Shown here one piece after another: positions 19,347-27,302 of a stretch of DNA of 64,000 nt (position 1 is its first letter; every line of letters starts with the position of its first letter). Position numbers and translations under genes: made by a program. The stretch is from Cytophagales bacterium. GTDB taxonomy: Bacteria; Bacteroidota; Bacteroidia; Cytophagales; Flammeovirgaceae. A model generated the notes under the pieces. That model had not been told where the DNA came from. It worked only from the letters and a program-made list of their open reading frames with translations, and searched no databases. The stretch spans positions 124,001 to 188,000 of the forward strand of contig JANWWC010000004.1 of the NCBI GenBank assembly GCA_025056215.1, written 5' to 3'.

Positions 19347-20342
19347 CTATTGTAAAAATTTAATTCTTTCAATCAACCTTTCTATGTCGATAGTAGTAGC
19401 GCAACGGAAGTGCTGTTTAGGGCATTTTTGACGTCCATGCAAGCCACACGGACGGCATTCAAGTTTTTCATTTGTTTCTATTACTGCCGAATCGTCGGAT
19501 AAAGGAGTAAATCCAAAAGAAGGAACTGTAGAGCAAAAAATAGCAGTAACGGGAGCGTTCATAGCTGAAGCTATATGAAGCGGCGCCGAATCGTTTACAT
19601 AATTCATTAAAGCATGCTTCATCACCACGGCAGATTGTAATAAAGTTAGTTTGCCTGCTAGTATTTTGATTTTAGAAGAAGGGAATTGCTGGCATATTTG
19701 TTCACAAAATTTGTAGTCGTGATGACTTCCCATTAAATAAATATTTCCCTGAAAAGAAAGTTTTTGTAAGAATTCAACCCATTTTTCTTGTGGAAATTGC
19801 TTAGTAAACCAAACTGAAGTAGGAAAAATAGTAAGATAGGGTTCTTTTAAAAGATCTTGAACCGCATGGTAATCCGTTTCAGATGGATATAGCCTTGGTT
19901 TAAACAGTTTTCGACTCTTGGTAATTGAAAAAAGTAAGGCATTGTTGCGCTCAATTTCATGGGTTCCATCGCCAATAATGTGAGGAACTTTCTCTGTAAA
20001 AAAAAGCGACATCGGATTTTTGTCGAATCCGACTTTGTATTTTGCACCTGAGAGCACAGTAATGATTCCTGAAGAAAGAAATCTTTGAAGATTAATGACG
20101 TACTGGTACTGCTCTTTTCTAATTTTGGAAATCAGTTTAAAGATAGAACGGTATTTTTGTTTTTTATCCCAAATCAGGATTTGATGTAGGTATGGATGTT
20201 TTTCAAGCAAAGATTCATTGCCTTTTCTTAATAAAAAATCGAGTTGTGCATCGGGAAAATGAAATTTTATTTTTTCAATCAAAGAGGTTGCTAATACTAC
20301 GTCACCGAGAAAAGCAGTTTGAATAAGTAGAATTTTGGGCAT
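19347..20342 (-). CDS. Glycosyltransferase family 9 (heptosyltransferase-like)
   Basis: Resembles WaaF/ADP-heptose:LPS heptosyltransferases that build the inner core of lipopolysaccharide. Features are the start MPKILLIQTAFLGDVVLAT, a central FPTSVWFTKQFPQEKW segment and the donor-binding YVNDSAPLHIASAMNAPV. I chose the ATG at 20342 (331 aa); a longer open frame to 20537 runs through the end of the upstream MBOAT gene and is not conserved-looking. Only 2 bases separate it from the MBOAT stop. Exact sugar specificity cannot be read from the sequence. Confidence 0.9.
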   Translation of the reverse strand: MPKILLIQTAFLGDVVLATSLIEKIKFHFPDAQLDFLLRKGNESLLEKHPYLHQILIWDKKQKYRSIFKLISKIRKEQYQYVINLQRFLSSGIITVLSGAKYKVGFDKNPMSLFFTEKVPHIIGDGTHEIERNNALLFSITKSRKLFKPRLYPSETDYHAVQDLLKEPYLTIFPTSVWFTKQFPQEKWVEFLQKLSFQGNIYLMGSHHDYKFCEQICQQFPSSKIKILAGKLTLLQSAVVMKHALMNYVNDSAPLHIASAMNAPVTAIFCSTVPSFGFTPLSDDSAVIETNEKLECRPCGLHGRQKCPKQHFRCATTIDIERLIERIKFLQ

Positions 20343-20344
20343 AT

Positions 20345-21868
20345 TCAAAACTGAAAATAAATAAAAGGTTGAATTTCTGATGTTTTGAATTGGAAAAATA
20401 AAATAGAAGCTAATACGATCAAGCAAGCCTTTGCAAAATCTGGCAAGAGAGCAACACTTTTTTGAGCGTGTTCTTTCCAATGAAAGGGTATAAAGTGAAG
20501 CACAAATCCGAGCAACAAAATAGCAAATACTTGCCAACTCGATTGAAGTAATCTTACAAAATCGCCTTCAAAGGAAGTCGTCATCTGCGTTATCATTTCG
20601 AATGCTTTTTGAAGATTTTCAGCCCTGAAAAAAATCCAGCAAAAACATACGAAATGAAAAGTGAAAAAGGTAGAAACTACTTTTGTCAAGAAAGATTCTT
20701 TTTCAGAGGGAGGAAAAGTTTCTAACCAAATTTTATGACAAGCTAAGGCAATTCCATGAAGCGCTCCCCAAATGATAAATCTGATATGAGCGCCGTGCCA
20801 TAATCCACCTAATAACATGGTAATGAGTAAATTGACATAGGTTCTCAGTTTACCTTTTCGATTACCTCCTAAAGAAATATATAAATAATCGCGCAGCCAT
20901 GAAGAAAGAGAGATGTGCCAACGCCTCCAAAAATCTGTAATGTTGGTAGCTTGATAAGGAGAATTGAAATTGATGTTAAGTCTAAACCCTAATAAAAGAG
21001 CTATTCCGATGGCAATATCGCTGTAGCCTGAAAAGTCGCAATAAATTTGGATTGCATATCCATATACTGCCAGAAGATTTTCTATTGCCGAATACCGCAC
21101 GGGTTCTGCAAAAACTCTATCTACCCAATTAATAGAGAGATAATCTGAAATAACAATTTTTTTGAACAATCCTGTTAGAATTAAGTAGATAGACTTTCCA
21201 AAGTCTTCTTCTGAAAGAGAATGCGGCATTCGAATCTGAGGAATAAAATCAGCGGCGCGTACAATCGGACCTGCAATTAATTGTGGAAAAAAGCTAACAA
21301 AGAAAGCAAAATCTACAATAGAATTTACAGGTGTCAGTTTTCCGCGATAAATATCGATTGAATAGCTAAGAGTTTGAAAAGTATAAAAAGAAATTCCGGC
21401 TGGAAGAAATATCTTTTCATAATTTATTTCTAAGTCGAAGAGAGCAGAAATTCCGTAGGCGAGAATATCATAAGGTTTCCAGTTGGTTTCTAAGAGTTCA
21501 TTCCATAAATCAGCAAAAAAATAAGTGTACTTAAAATAAGCCAATAGTCCTAAATTAATGAAAAGACTTAGAAATAAAAAAAACTTTTTTTGAGCTTGTG
21601 AAGGAGCTCGAAAGATAGCTTTTCCTATCACAAAATCGACAATCGTAGAAAAAATAAGCAAAATAAAGTAAAATCCACTCGAAAGATAGTAGAAATAAAG
21701 ACTGACAAACAAAAGCCATAAAATTCTAGCAGGAGAATTTTTGTAATTCCAAGGTATTACCCATAGGAACGCAAAAAAGCACCAAAATATCCCTTGCGTA
21801 AATAGAAGAGGGCGGTTTTCGTCGTACAGAAGCCATTGCCAAAAGGTTATATCCAAAAAATTATTCAT
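20345..21868 (-). CDS. MBOAT-family membrane O-acyltransferase (AlgI/DltB-like)
   Basis: A 507-residue polytopic protein with the MBOAT signature: NITDFWRRWHISLSSWLRDYLY, then LLGGLWHGAHIRFIIWGALHG with the invariant His. Family members transfer acyl groups from the cytosol across the inner membrane onto secreted polysaccharide, usually with an SGNH-fold periplasmic partner. No partner (AlgJ/AlgX-like) gene is adjacent; instead it is followed at 2 bases by a GT9 gene, so a cell-surface glycan target is likely. Its start overlaps the purS stop by 8 bases. Confidence 0.9.
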   Translation of the reverse strand: MNNFLDITFWQWLLYDENRPLLFTQGIFWCFFAFLWVIPWNYKNSPARILWLLFVSLYFYYLSSGFYFILLIFSTIVDFVIGKAIFRAPSQAQKKFFLFLSLFINLGLLAYFKYTYFFADLWNELLETNWKPYDILAYGISALFDLEINYEKIFLPAGISFYTFQTLSYSIDIYRGKLTPVNSIVDFAFFVSFFPQLIAGPIVRAADFIPQIRMPHSLSEEDFGKSIYLILTGLFKKIVISDYLSINWVDRVFAEPVRYSAIENLLAVYGYAIQIYCDFSGYSDIAIGIALLLGFRLNINFNSPYQATNITDFWRRWHISLSSWLRDYLYISLGGNRKGKLRTYVNLLITMLLGGLWHGAHIRFIIWGALHGIALACHKIWLETFPPSEKESFLTKVVSTFFTFHFVCFCWIFFRAENLQKAFEMITQMTTSFEGDFVRLLQSSWQVFAILLLGFVLHFIPFHWKEHAQKSVALLPDFAKACLIVLASILFFQFKTSEIQPFIYFQF

Positions 21869-22106
21869 GAATTGTAAGCGAATAGCTTTCTATAATCGGG
21901 TTTGCTAATAGTTTTTGGCAAGCTGTTTGGGCAATTTGATAGGCTTCTTCGCGAGAATTAGCCTCTAATTCTAAACGGATGTGTTTCCCTACTCGCACAT
22001 CAGTAGCAGTAATTGACAAATTTTGCAAAGCAGACTTGACAGCTTTGCCTTGTGGGTCTAAAAGCTCTGGTAAGGGCATAATGTCGATTTCTGCAACAAA
22101 TTTCAT
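21861..22106 (-). CDS. purS: Phosphoribosylformylglycinamidine synthase subunit PurS
   Basis: An 81-residue protein with the PurS pattern: KFVAEIDIMPLPELLDPQGKAV (quoted in part), then LSITATDVRVGKHIRLELEA and a C-terminal ANPIIESYSLTI. PurS forms the FGAM synthetase complex with PurL and PurQ in organisms with the small-PurL arrangement. purL and purQ are not adjacent. It sits 25 bases after argF' and overlaps the downstream MBOAT gene by 8 bases. Confidence 0.88.
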   Translation of the reverse strand: MKFVAEIDIMPLPELLDPQGKAVKSALQNLSITATDVRVGKHIRLELEANSREEAYQIAQTACQKLLANPIIESYSLTIHE

Positions 22107-22131
22107 ATGAAAAATGATTATTGATTTAACT

Positions 22132-23079
22132 TTACATGCTTCTAAGAATCTGGTAATAAACAGCTTGCGCTGCTGCTACGCGATTGGCTGCTTGCGGAAT
22201 CACAATAGAAGAAGGACTATCTAATACTTCATCAGTAACAATCTGATTTCTTCGGACAGGCAAGCAGTGCATAAATTTAGCATTATTGGTAAGTCTCATT
22301 TTTTCAGCAGTAATCATCCAACTGCTATCTTGAGAAAGTACTTTTCCATATTCGGAGTAAGAAGACCAATTTTTTGCATAAATAAAATCAGCTCCCTCGA
22401 AAGCTTTGTTTTGGTCGTACTCTACTTTGACGTTTTCTATAAATTCAGGAGCTAATTCATAACCCTCTGGGTGGGTAACTACTAATTCTACAGGAGCAAC
22501 CTTCATCCATTCTACAAAGGAATTAGGAACCGCTTGGGGAAGAGCGTGAGGGTGAGGAGCCCAAGAAAGTACTACTTTAGGACGCGCTTTTGTTTTAAAT
22601 TCTTCAATTGTGATAAGATCAGCAAGCGATTGAAGCGGATGTCTAGTGGCTGATTCTAAACTAATAATAGGGCGACCTGCGTACTTTACGAAACTTTCTA
22701 GGACTTTTTCTGCATAATCAGCTTGTCTGTCTTGGAGTGTGGCAAAGCTTCGTACGCCGATAATTTCAGCATATTGGCCGATAACTGCAGCAGCTTCTTT
22801 GATATGCTCAGCAGCAGCGCCATTCATCACGACCTTGTCCTCAAGTTCGATTTTCCAACTTTCTTTGTCTACATTAAACACAATGGTTTCCATGCCTAAG
22901 TTGGTAGCGGCGCGCTGAGAGCTCAAACGCGTTCGTAAACTCGGATTAAAAAAAATTAAACACACGGTTTTTCTTTTTCCTAATTTGCGATATTTAAAAG
23001 GCTTTTTTTTGAGTTCAAAAGCTATATCCAAAAGTTCGTGCAAGCTCGGAACATCGGCAATACTGCGAAAATGTTTCAT
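22132..23079 (-). CDS. argF': N-acyl-ornithine carbamoyltransferase (ArgF')
   Basis: Arginine biosynthesis enzyme that carbamoylates an N-acylated ornithine (acetyl or succinyl) in Bacteroidetes and xanthomonads. The 315-residue product has the carbamoyl-phosphate site FFNPSLRTR, ATRHPLQSLADL, WAPHPHALPQAVPNSF and HCLPVRRN, which match the acyl-ornithine clade rather than ordinary OTC. Residue 90, just before Glu-His, is alanine; this is the position reported to determine acetyl versus succinyl substrate. A TAGCTTTG -7-like element lies on the - strand at 23110-23103, 24 bases upstream of the start codon. Confidence 0.93.
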   Translation of the reverse strand: MKHFRSIADVPSLHELLDIAFELKKKPFKYRKLGKRKTVCLIFFNPSLRTRLSSQRAATNLGMETIVFNVDKESWKIELEDKVVMNGAAAEHIKEAAAVIGQYAEIIGVRSFATLQDRQADYAEKVLESFVKYAGRPIISLESATRHPLQSLADLITIEEFKTKARPKVVLSWAPHPHALPQAVPNSFVEWMKVAPVELVVTHPEGYELAPEFIENVKVEYDQNKAFEGADFIYAKNWSSYSEYGKVLSQDSSWMITAEKMRLTNNAKFMHCLPVRRNQIVTDEVLDSPSSIVIPQAANRVAAAQAVYYQILRSM

Positions 23080-23290
23080 TGGATTTGGGTTGATTGTCCC
23101 GGCAAAGCTATGATAACATTCATAAATTTAGAAGCAATTTTATTTTTTAATATTTCAAATTAGATAAGTTTCAACAGGAAAAATGAAAAAAATTTCCTCC
23201 TAAAATACAACATCTACACCAAAAATCAGTTTATTACTCATAGAAATTTAAGAAATATTTTCTAATTTGCATCAGAAAATTTTGATAAGT

Positions 23291-24103
23291 ATGGTTACAT
23301 GGGTATATGTTCGCGCTGCAATCATAGCATTTTTATGTTTAGGAAATTTTTCTACTCTCTGGGCACACGGCATTAATCAAGTATGGTGGAACTCTTTGGA
23401 TAGCCAATGGAAAAAATTTTTTACGAATCTGATGGGTTTTTCTACTCCCACTCAAGCAGATTTTAATGAAATCTACGAAATGCAGGAGCTCGACATTTCA
23501 GGGACAGAAATCAATAATCTTAAGCCGCTTTCAGCGATGGAAAATCTTCGTACCCTATTTGCGGATGGAACTAAAATTAATAATTTGGAGCCCCTTCGCA
23601 ATTTAAAAAATTTGCGAAATCTCTATCTTGGAGGTACTCCGATACAATCGTTAGAGCCTATTAAGGGATTAGTCAATCTTAAAAAATTAGAAATCTATGA
23701 AACTCCAATTTCCGATTTATCGCCTTTGCAAGATCTTACAGCTTTAGAATATCTCAACATTTCTAATACTAATGTGACTAACATTTCCGTTCTTTCTCAC
23801 ATGATAAATCTAGAAATTTTATATTGTAACAATACAAACATTGCAGATTTATCGCCTATCAAATCGCTTACTAAGTTAACAGAACTTTCTTTGATTAAAA
23901 CTAAAGTAACAGACTTATCTCCTTTAAAAGGAATTACTTCTTTGCGAGAATTAGTTTTACAGTATACGCCTGTTACTAGTTTAGCGCCTATTCAAAATCA
24001 TAAGTCTCTTATGATGGTTTCCTGTGAATATACCAAAATTTCTCAAGAGGAAATTCAGCGGTTTAAGAAGGCTCATCCTAACTGTGAGGTTTCATCTGAA
24101 TGA
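23291..24103 (+). CDS. Secreted leucine-rich-repeat protein (SDS22/internalin type)
   Basis: A 270-residue protein with a signal peptide (MVTWVYVRAAIIAFLCL...LWAHG) and then about eight to nine tandem 22-residue leucine-rich repeats with the pattern L-x-x-L-x-x-x-x-T-x-[IV]-x-x-L-x-P-[LI]. The repeat length is almost exactly 22 throughout, as in internalin-like and SDS22 repeats, which usually mediate protein binding. I chose the ATG at 23291 since it begins the signal peptide. The stop overlaps the next start (ATGA), so it is translationally coupled to the carboxypeptidase gene. Confidence 0.88.
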   Translation: MVTWVYVRAAIIAFLCLGNFSTLWAHGINQVWWNSLDSQWKKFFTNLMGFSTPTQADFNEIYEMQELDISGTEINNLKPLSAMENLRTLFADGTKINNLEPLRNLKNLRNLYLGGTPIQSLEPIKGLVNLKKLEIYETPISDLSPLQDLTALEYLNISNTNVTNISVLSHMINLEILYCNNTNIADLSPIKSLTKLTELSLIKTKVTDLSPLKGITSLRELVLQYTPVTSLAPIQNHKSLMMVSCEYTKISQEEIQRFKKAHPNCEVSSE

Positions 24104-24996
24104 GAGAATGCATTTTGCCTCCTTTTCTACAAAAAGGAGATAAAATTGGAATTGTAGCACCTTCTGGCGCACTCTCTGCAGAATTGGAACTGCGATGCTT
24201 AGAACAACAAGGTTATAAGTGTATCATCGGAAAAAATTTATATAAACAATACGGCACTTTCGCAGGCAATGACGAAGAAAGATGTTCCGACTTGCAAGAG
24301 ATGCTCGACGATGCTTCTATTAAAGCCATCTTGTGCGCACGTGGAGGATATGGAATTACAAGAATTATCGACAAGCTTTGTTGGAGTTCGTTTTTGAAAT
24401 CGCCTAAATGGATCGTAGGATTTAGTGACATTACAGCCCTTCATTTGCAAATCCAAAGCTTGGGTTTTTGCTCTCTTCACGCAATCATGCCTGTTCATTT
24501 TCATCTACCTCAAGCAGTTTCTTCTTTAGAAAGACTTTTACAAGTATTGCAAGGCAAAACTTCAGCTATTTACTTTGAAAATATTATCATGACCGAAAAA
24601 ACTCCTATAGAAGGTATTTTGGTAGGAGGAAATCTTACGATGCTTTGTAACCAAATCGGAACTCGAACACTCCCTGATTCTGATTTTTTTGATAACAAGG
24701 TTTTGTTTTTAGAAGAAACTAACGAGCCTCTTTATCAAATCGATCGTTTAATGACACACCTTGCACGGATAGGAGTATTTTCTAAAATAAAAGCTTTGTT
24801 GATGGGATATTTTACAATTATGCCTAACTCTCCAGAATTCGGGTTTTCACTTCTCGATATTGTAATAGAAAAAGTACGACAGTATGGTCTTCCTGTAATT
24901 AGTGGTATTCCTTCCGGACATGAATTCCCAAATTTTCCGCTTATATTGGGGAAAAAAATTTATATCAGTAATTTCGAAATAAAATACGATGTTTAA
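24100..24996 (+). CDS. LD-carboxypeptidase family (peptidase S66)
   Basis: S66 serine peptidase, like LdcA/MccF, that cleaves the terminal D-Ala from muropeptide tetrapeptides during recycling, or related amide bonds. The 298-residue product has GDKIGIVAPSG at the start, ILCARGGYG, the nucleophile region GFSDITALH, LFLEETNEPLYQIDRL with the catalytic Glu, and GIPSGHEFPNFPL with the catalytic His. No signal peptide, so cytosolic recycling is likely. The start overlaps the LRR gene stop. Confidence 0.92.
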   Translation: MRECILPPFLQKGDKIGIVAPSGALSAELELRCLEQQGYKCIIGKNLYKQYGTFAGNDEERCSDLQEMLDDASIKAILCARGGYGITRIIDKLCWSSFLKSPKWIVGFSDITALHLQIQSLGFCSLHAIMPVHFHLPQAVSSLERLLQVLQGKTSAIYFENIIMTEKTPIEGILVGGNLTMLCNQIGTRTLPDSDFFDNKVLFLEETNEPLYQIDRLMTHLARIGVFSKIKALLMGYFTIMPNSPEFGFSLLDIVIEKVRQYGLPVISGIPSGHEFPNFPLILGKKIYISNFEIKYDV

Positions 24997-25014
24997 AGGC
25001 ATAGTTAGGTTTTT

Positions 25015-26064
25015 ATGCCATTCACCAAAAAAAGCTTAATAGCGGGACTCGGCTTGGTATTAGTATGTGGTTGGGTATTGCTGATTTATCGAGAACTTCT
25101 CTGGTATTGCATTCGACAATTTTATGGACAAATGCAAATCATATGGTTTGCAAAACCGATAGAAGAGTACCTTCAGAACCCTCAATATTCTCAAGAACTA
25201 AAAAATAAGATTTTACTTATACAAAAAATTCGTCGTTTTGCATTCGACTCCATCGGTCTTGACGAAACTTCAAGCTATACCAAACTTTATGACCAGCAAG
25301 GTAAGCCTCTATTATGGATAGTTACCGCTTGCCCTGCGTATGAATTAGTACCTTATGAATGGAAGTTTCCTATAATAGGCAATTTTTCTTACAAAGGTTT
25401 TTTTGATAAAGAAATGGCAATAGCAGAAGCAGAATCTTTGCGCTTACAAGGATATGATACTGATGTCGGTGAAGTGAATGCATGGTCTACTTTAGGATTT
25501 TTAAATGACCCTATTCTTTCTAACATGCTTTATCATTCGGAGGGTAAGCTTGCTAACCTCATCATTCATGAACTCACCCATGGAACAATTTACATCAAAG
25601 ACGGTGTCGAATACAATGAAAATCTAGCGGATTTTGTAGGAGAACAAGGAGCTAAATGGTTTTTGAAATCCACATATGGAGAAAATTCTACTGAATACTT
25701 AGAATATACATATACAGAAAGCGACTATGATATTTTTGTAAATCACGTGCTTGCTTATGCTAAGCGGTTAGATAGTTTATATCGGACATTTCATGAAAAG
25801 ACTCCGCAGTTAGAAAAACAAGCTAAAAAACAGTTATTATTGAATCAGTTTGTAGAAGATGCCAGGGCGCTACCTTTGAGGAGCGACTATTACAAAAAAC
25901 ATCTTGTCAAAACCCCAAACAATACTTATTTTATGGAGTTTATGCGTTACCAAGCTCAACAAAATATGTTTGAAACAGAGTGTAATCAGTTGTTCAAAGG
26001 AGATTTGCGCGCTTATGTTCAATATCTAAAGAAAAAACATCGCCATATTATTTCTTGGGATTGA
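25015..26064 (+). CDS. Putative zinc aminopeptidase (Aminopep/PF10023-like)
   Basis: A 349-residue protein with one N-terminal membrane anchor (about 6-27) and a zinc-metallopeptidase motif: IIHELTHGTIY, with a downstream Glu in YNENLADFVGEQGA, a gluzincin-like HExxH...E pattern. The early segment GQMQIIWFAKPIEEYL and the central KGFFDKEMAIAEAESL are typical of the COG4324 predicted aminopeptidase family. It lies 18 bases after the S66 gene and may be co-transcribed, which would give a peptide or cell-wall peptide processing unit. Substrate unknown. Confidence 0.85.
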   Translation: MPFTKKSLIAGLGLVLVCGWVLLIYRELLWYCIRQFYGQMQIIWFAKPIEEYLQNPQYSQELKNKILLIQKIRRFAFDSIGLDETSSYTKLYDQQGKPLLWIVTACPAYELVPYEWKFPIIGNFSYKGFFDKEMAIAEAESLRLQGYDTDVGEVNAWSTLGFLNDPILSNMLYHSEGKLANLIIHELTHGTIYIKDGVEYNENLADFVGEQGAKWFLKSTYGENSTEYLEYTYTESDYDIFVNHVLAYAKRLDSLYRTFHEKTPQLEKQAKKQLLLNQFVEDARALPLRSDYYKKHLVKTPNNTYFMEFMRYQAQQNMFETECNQLFKGDLRAYVQYLKKKHRHIISWD

Positions 26065-26069
26065 TGTTT

Positions 26070-27173
26070 TTATTGTTTTCCTGCTTTAAACTTTTCAGAT
26101 GTTGCTTGATATCTATATAAAGTTTCTAACATAGATTCGTACTCATCTAATCCTATAAAATCTGTGTGAGAAAAATTTGCAGATTTTCCAACTTGTTCAT
26201 CAAAAATGGTGTCAATAATCTGTTCAGTGATATTTGGGAAGTTCACTTCAATAGGTTTTCCGTTTTGTATCCACGCTTCTATTTTGGGAAGATGCTTTTT
26301 TTTCAAACTTTTGATAACAGGAACTCCAATTGCATCTAAGGCTGCAGCATTGCATTGTTGTTCGTATTGAGTTTTCATAGGTATAACGAGTAACTTTTTG
26401 CCTAAAAATAGCGCTTCTGCAGGTGTTTCAAAGCCTGCTCCGCATAATACTCCTGCTGAACTCGCCATGCTTTTTACAAATAATTCGTTATGAATGGGTT
26501 GTACAAAAATATTTCCTCGCTGGAATGGAGTTTTGTTATGTTTCGAAAATACCTCCCAACGTATATCTTTAAACACAGAAAGCCGTTTGATAATTTTTTC
26601 GTCGTCATAAGCAGGTAAATATACTGTGTAATGTTCTTTATTAGTAGGGTTCAATTCTCGAATTTGGCTGCGAATCACAGGTGTATAGATTCTTGGTCCG
26701 AACTCAGCGAAATGAAATCCGTACTGAGCTGTACTAGGAGCGTAGTGCTTGAGAATAAATTTTCCAAGAATATCCGTTTTGTTGGGCTTGGGAGCATTTT
26801 CGTGCAGAACTGCGCACTGGTGGCTTAACGCTATGCAAGGCTTATTTGCAAGGCGACATGCCCAGGCCGATACTGGTTCAAAATCGTTAATTATCAAATC
26901 ATACTGATTTACATCGAGACTGTTGATTTCGTTGTATAATCGCCGAATCCGATTTTTCAAATACGTGTTCCAAATATCTACCCCTCCAGATTTTCCGAAG
27001 ATGAAACTCAATCCTTTGAACTGATACTTGATAGGATAAGGAAGAGAAACATCAGCTTGAATACCGCTAATTAAAATATCTACTTCACCTTTTTTTTGAA
27101 GAATTGGAATAATATCACGTGCGCGACTGATATGTCCATTTCCTGTTCCTTGAATGGCATAGAGAATTTTCAT
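26070..27173 (-). CDS. Glycosyltransferase, MJ1255/VC2487-like family
   Basis: A 367-residue GT-B fold protein: N-terminal KILYAIQGTGNGHISRARDI (a Gly-rich loop typical of UDP-glycosyl/glucuronosyl transferases) and a C-terminal donor-binding region GVLCGAGFETPAEALFLGKKLLVIP. No signal peptide or membrane helix. Similar proteins are annotated as glycosyltransferases of unknown specificity. The gene stands alone; it converges with the aminopeptidase gene, 5 bases between stops. Confidence 0.87.
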   Translation of the reverse strand: MKILYAIQGTGNGHISRARDIIPILQKKGEVDILISGIQADVSLPYPIKYQFKGLSFIFGKSGGVDIWNTYLKNRIRRLYNEINSLDVNQYDLIINDFEPVSAWACRLANKPCIALSHQCAVLHENAPKPNKTDILGKFILKHYAPSTAQYGFHFAEFGPRIYTPVIRSQIRELNPTNKEHYTVYLPAYDDEKIIKRLSVFKDIRWEVFSKHNKTPFQRGNIFVQPIHNELFVKSMASSAGVLCGAGFETPAEALFLGKKLLVIPMKTQYEQQCNAAALDAIGVPVIKSLKKKHLPKIEAWIQNGKPIEVNFPNITEQIIDTIFDEQVGKSANFSHTDFIGLDEYESMLETLYRYQATSEKFKAGKQ

Positions 27174-27302
27174 CTTGAGGATACTTTAACCTACAAAGTA
27201 CCGCACAAAGTGTGAATTCGATGTACACGTAGTATGAATTTTTTATGAAAAAATTGGAGCTATATATAAAAACTTAGAAGGAAATTAATTTCTCTTTAGG
27301 AT

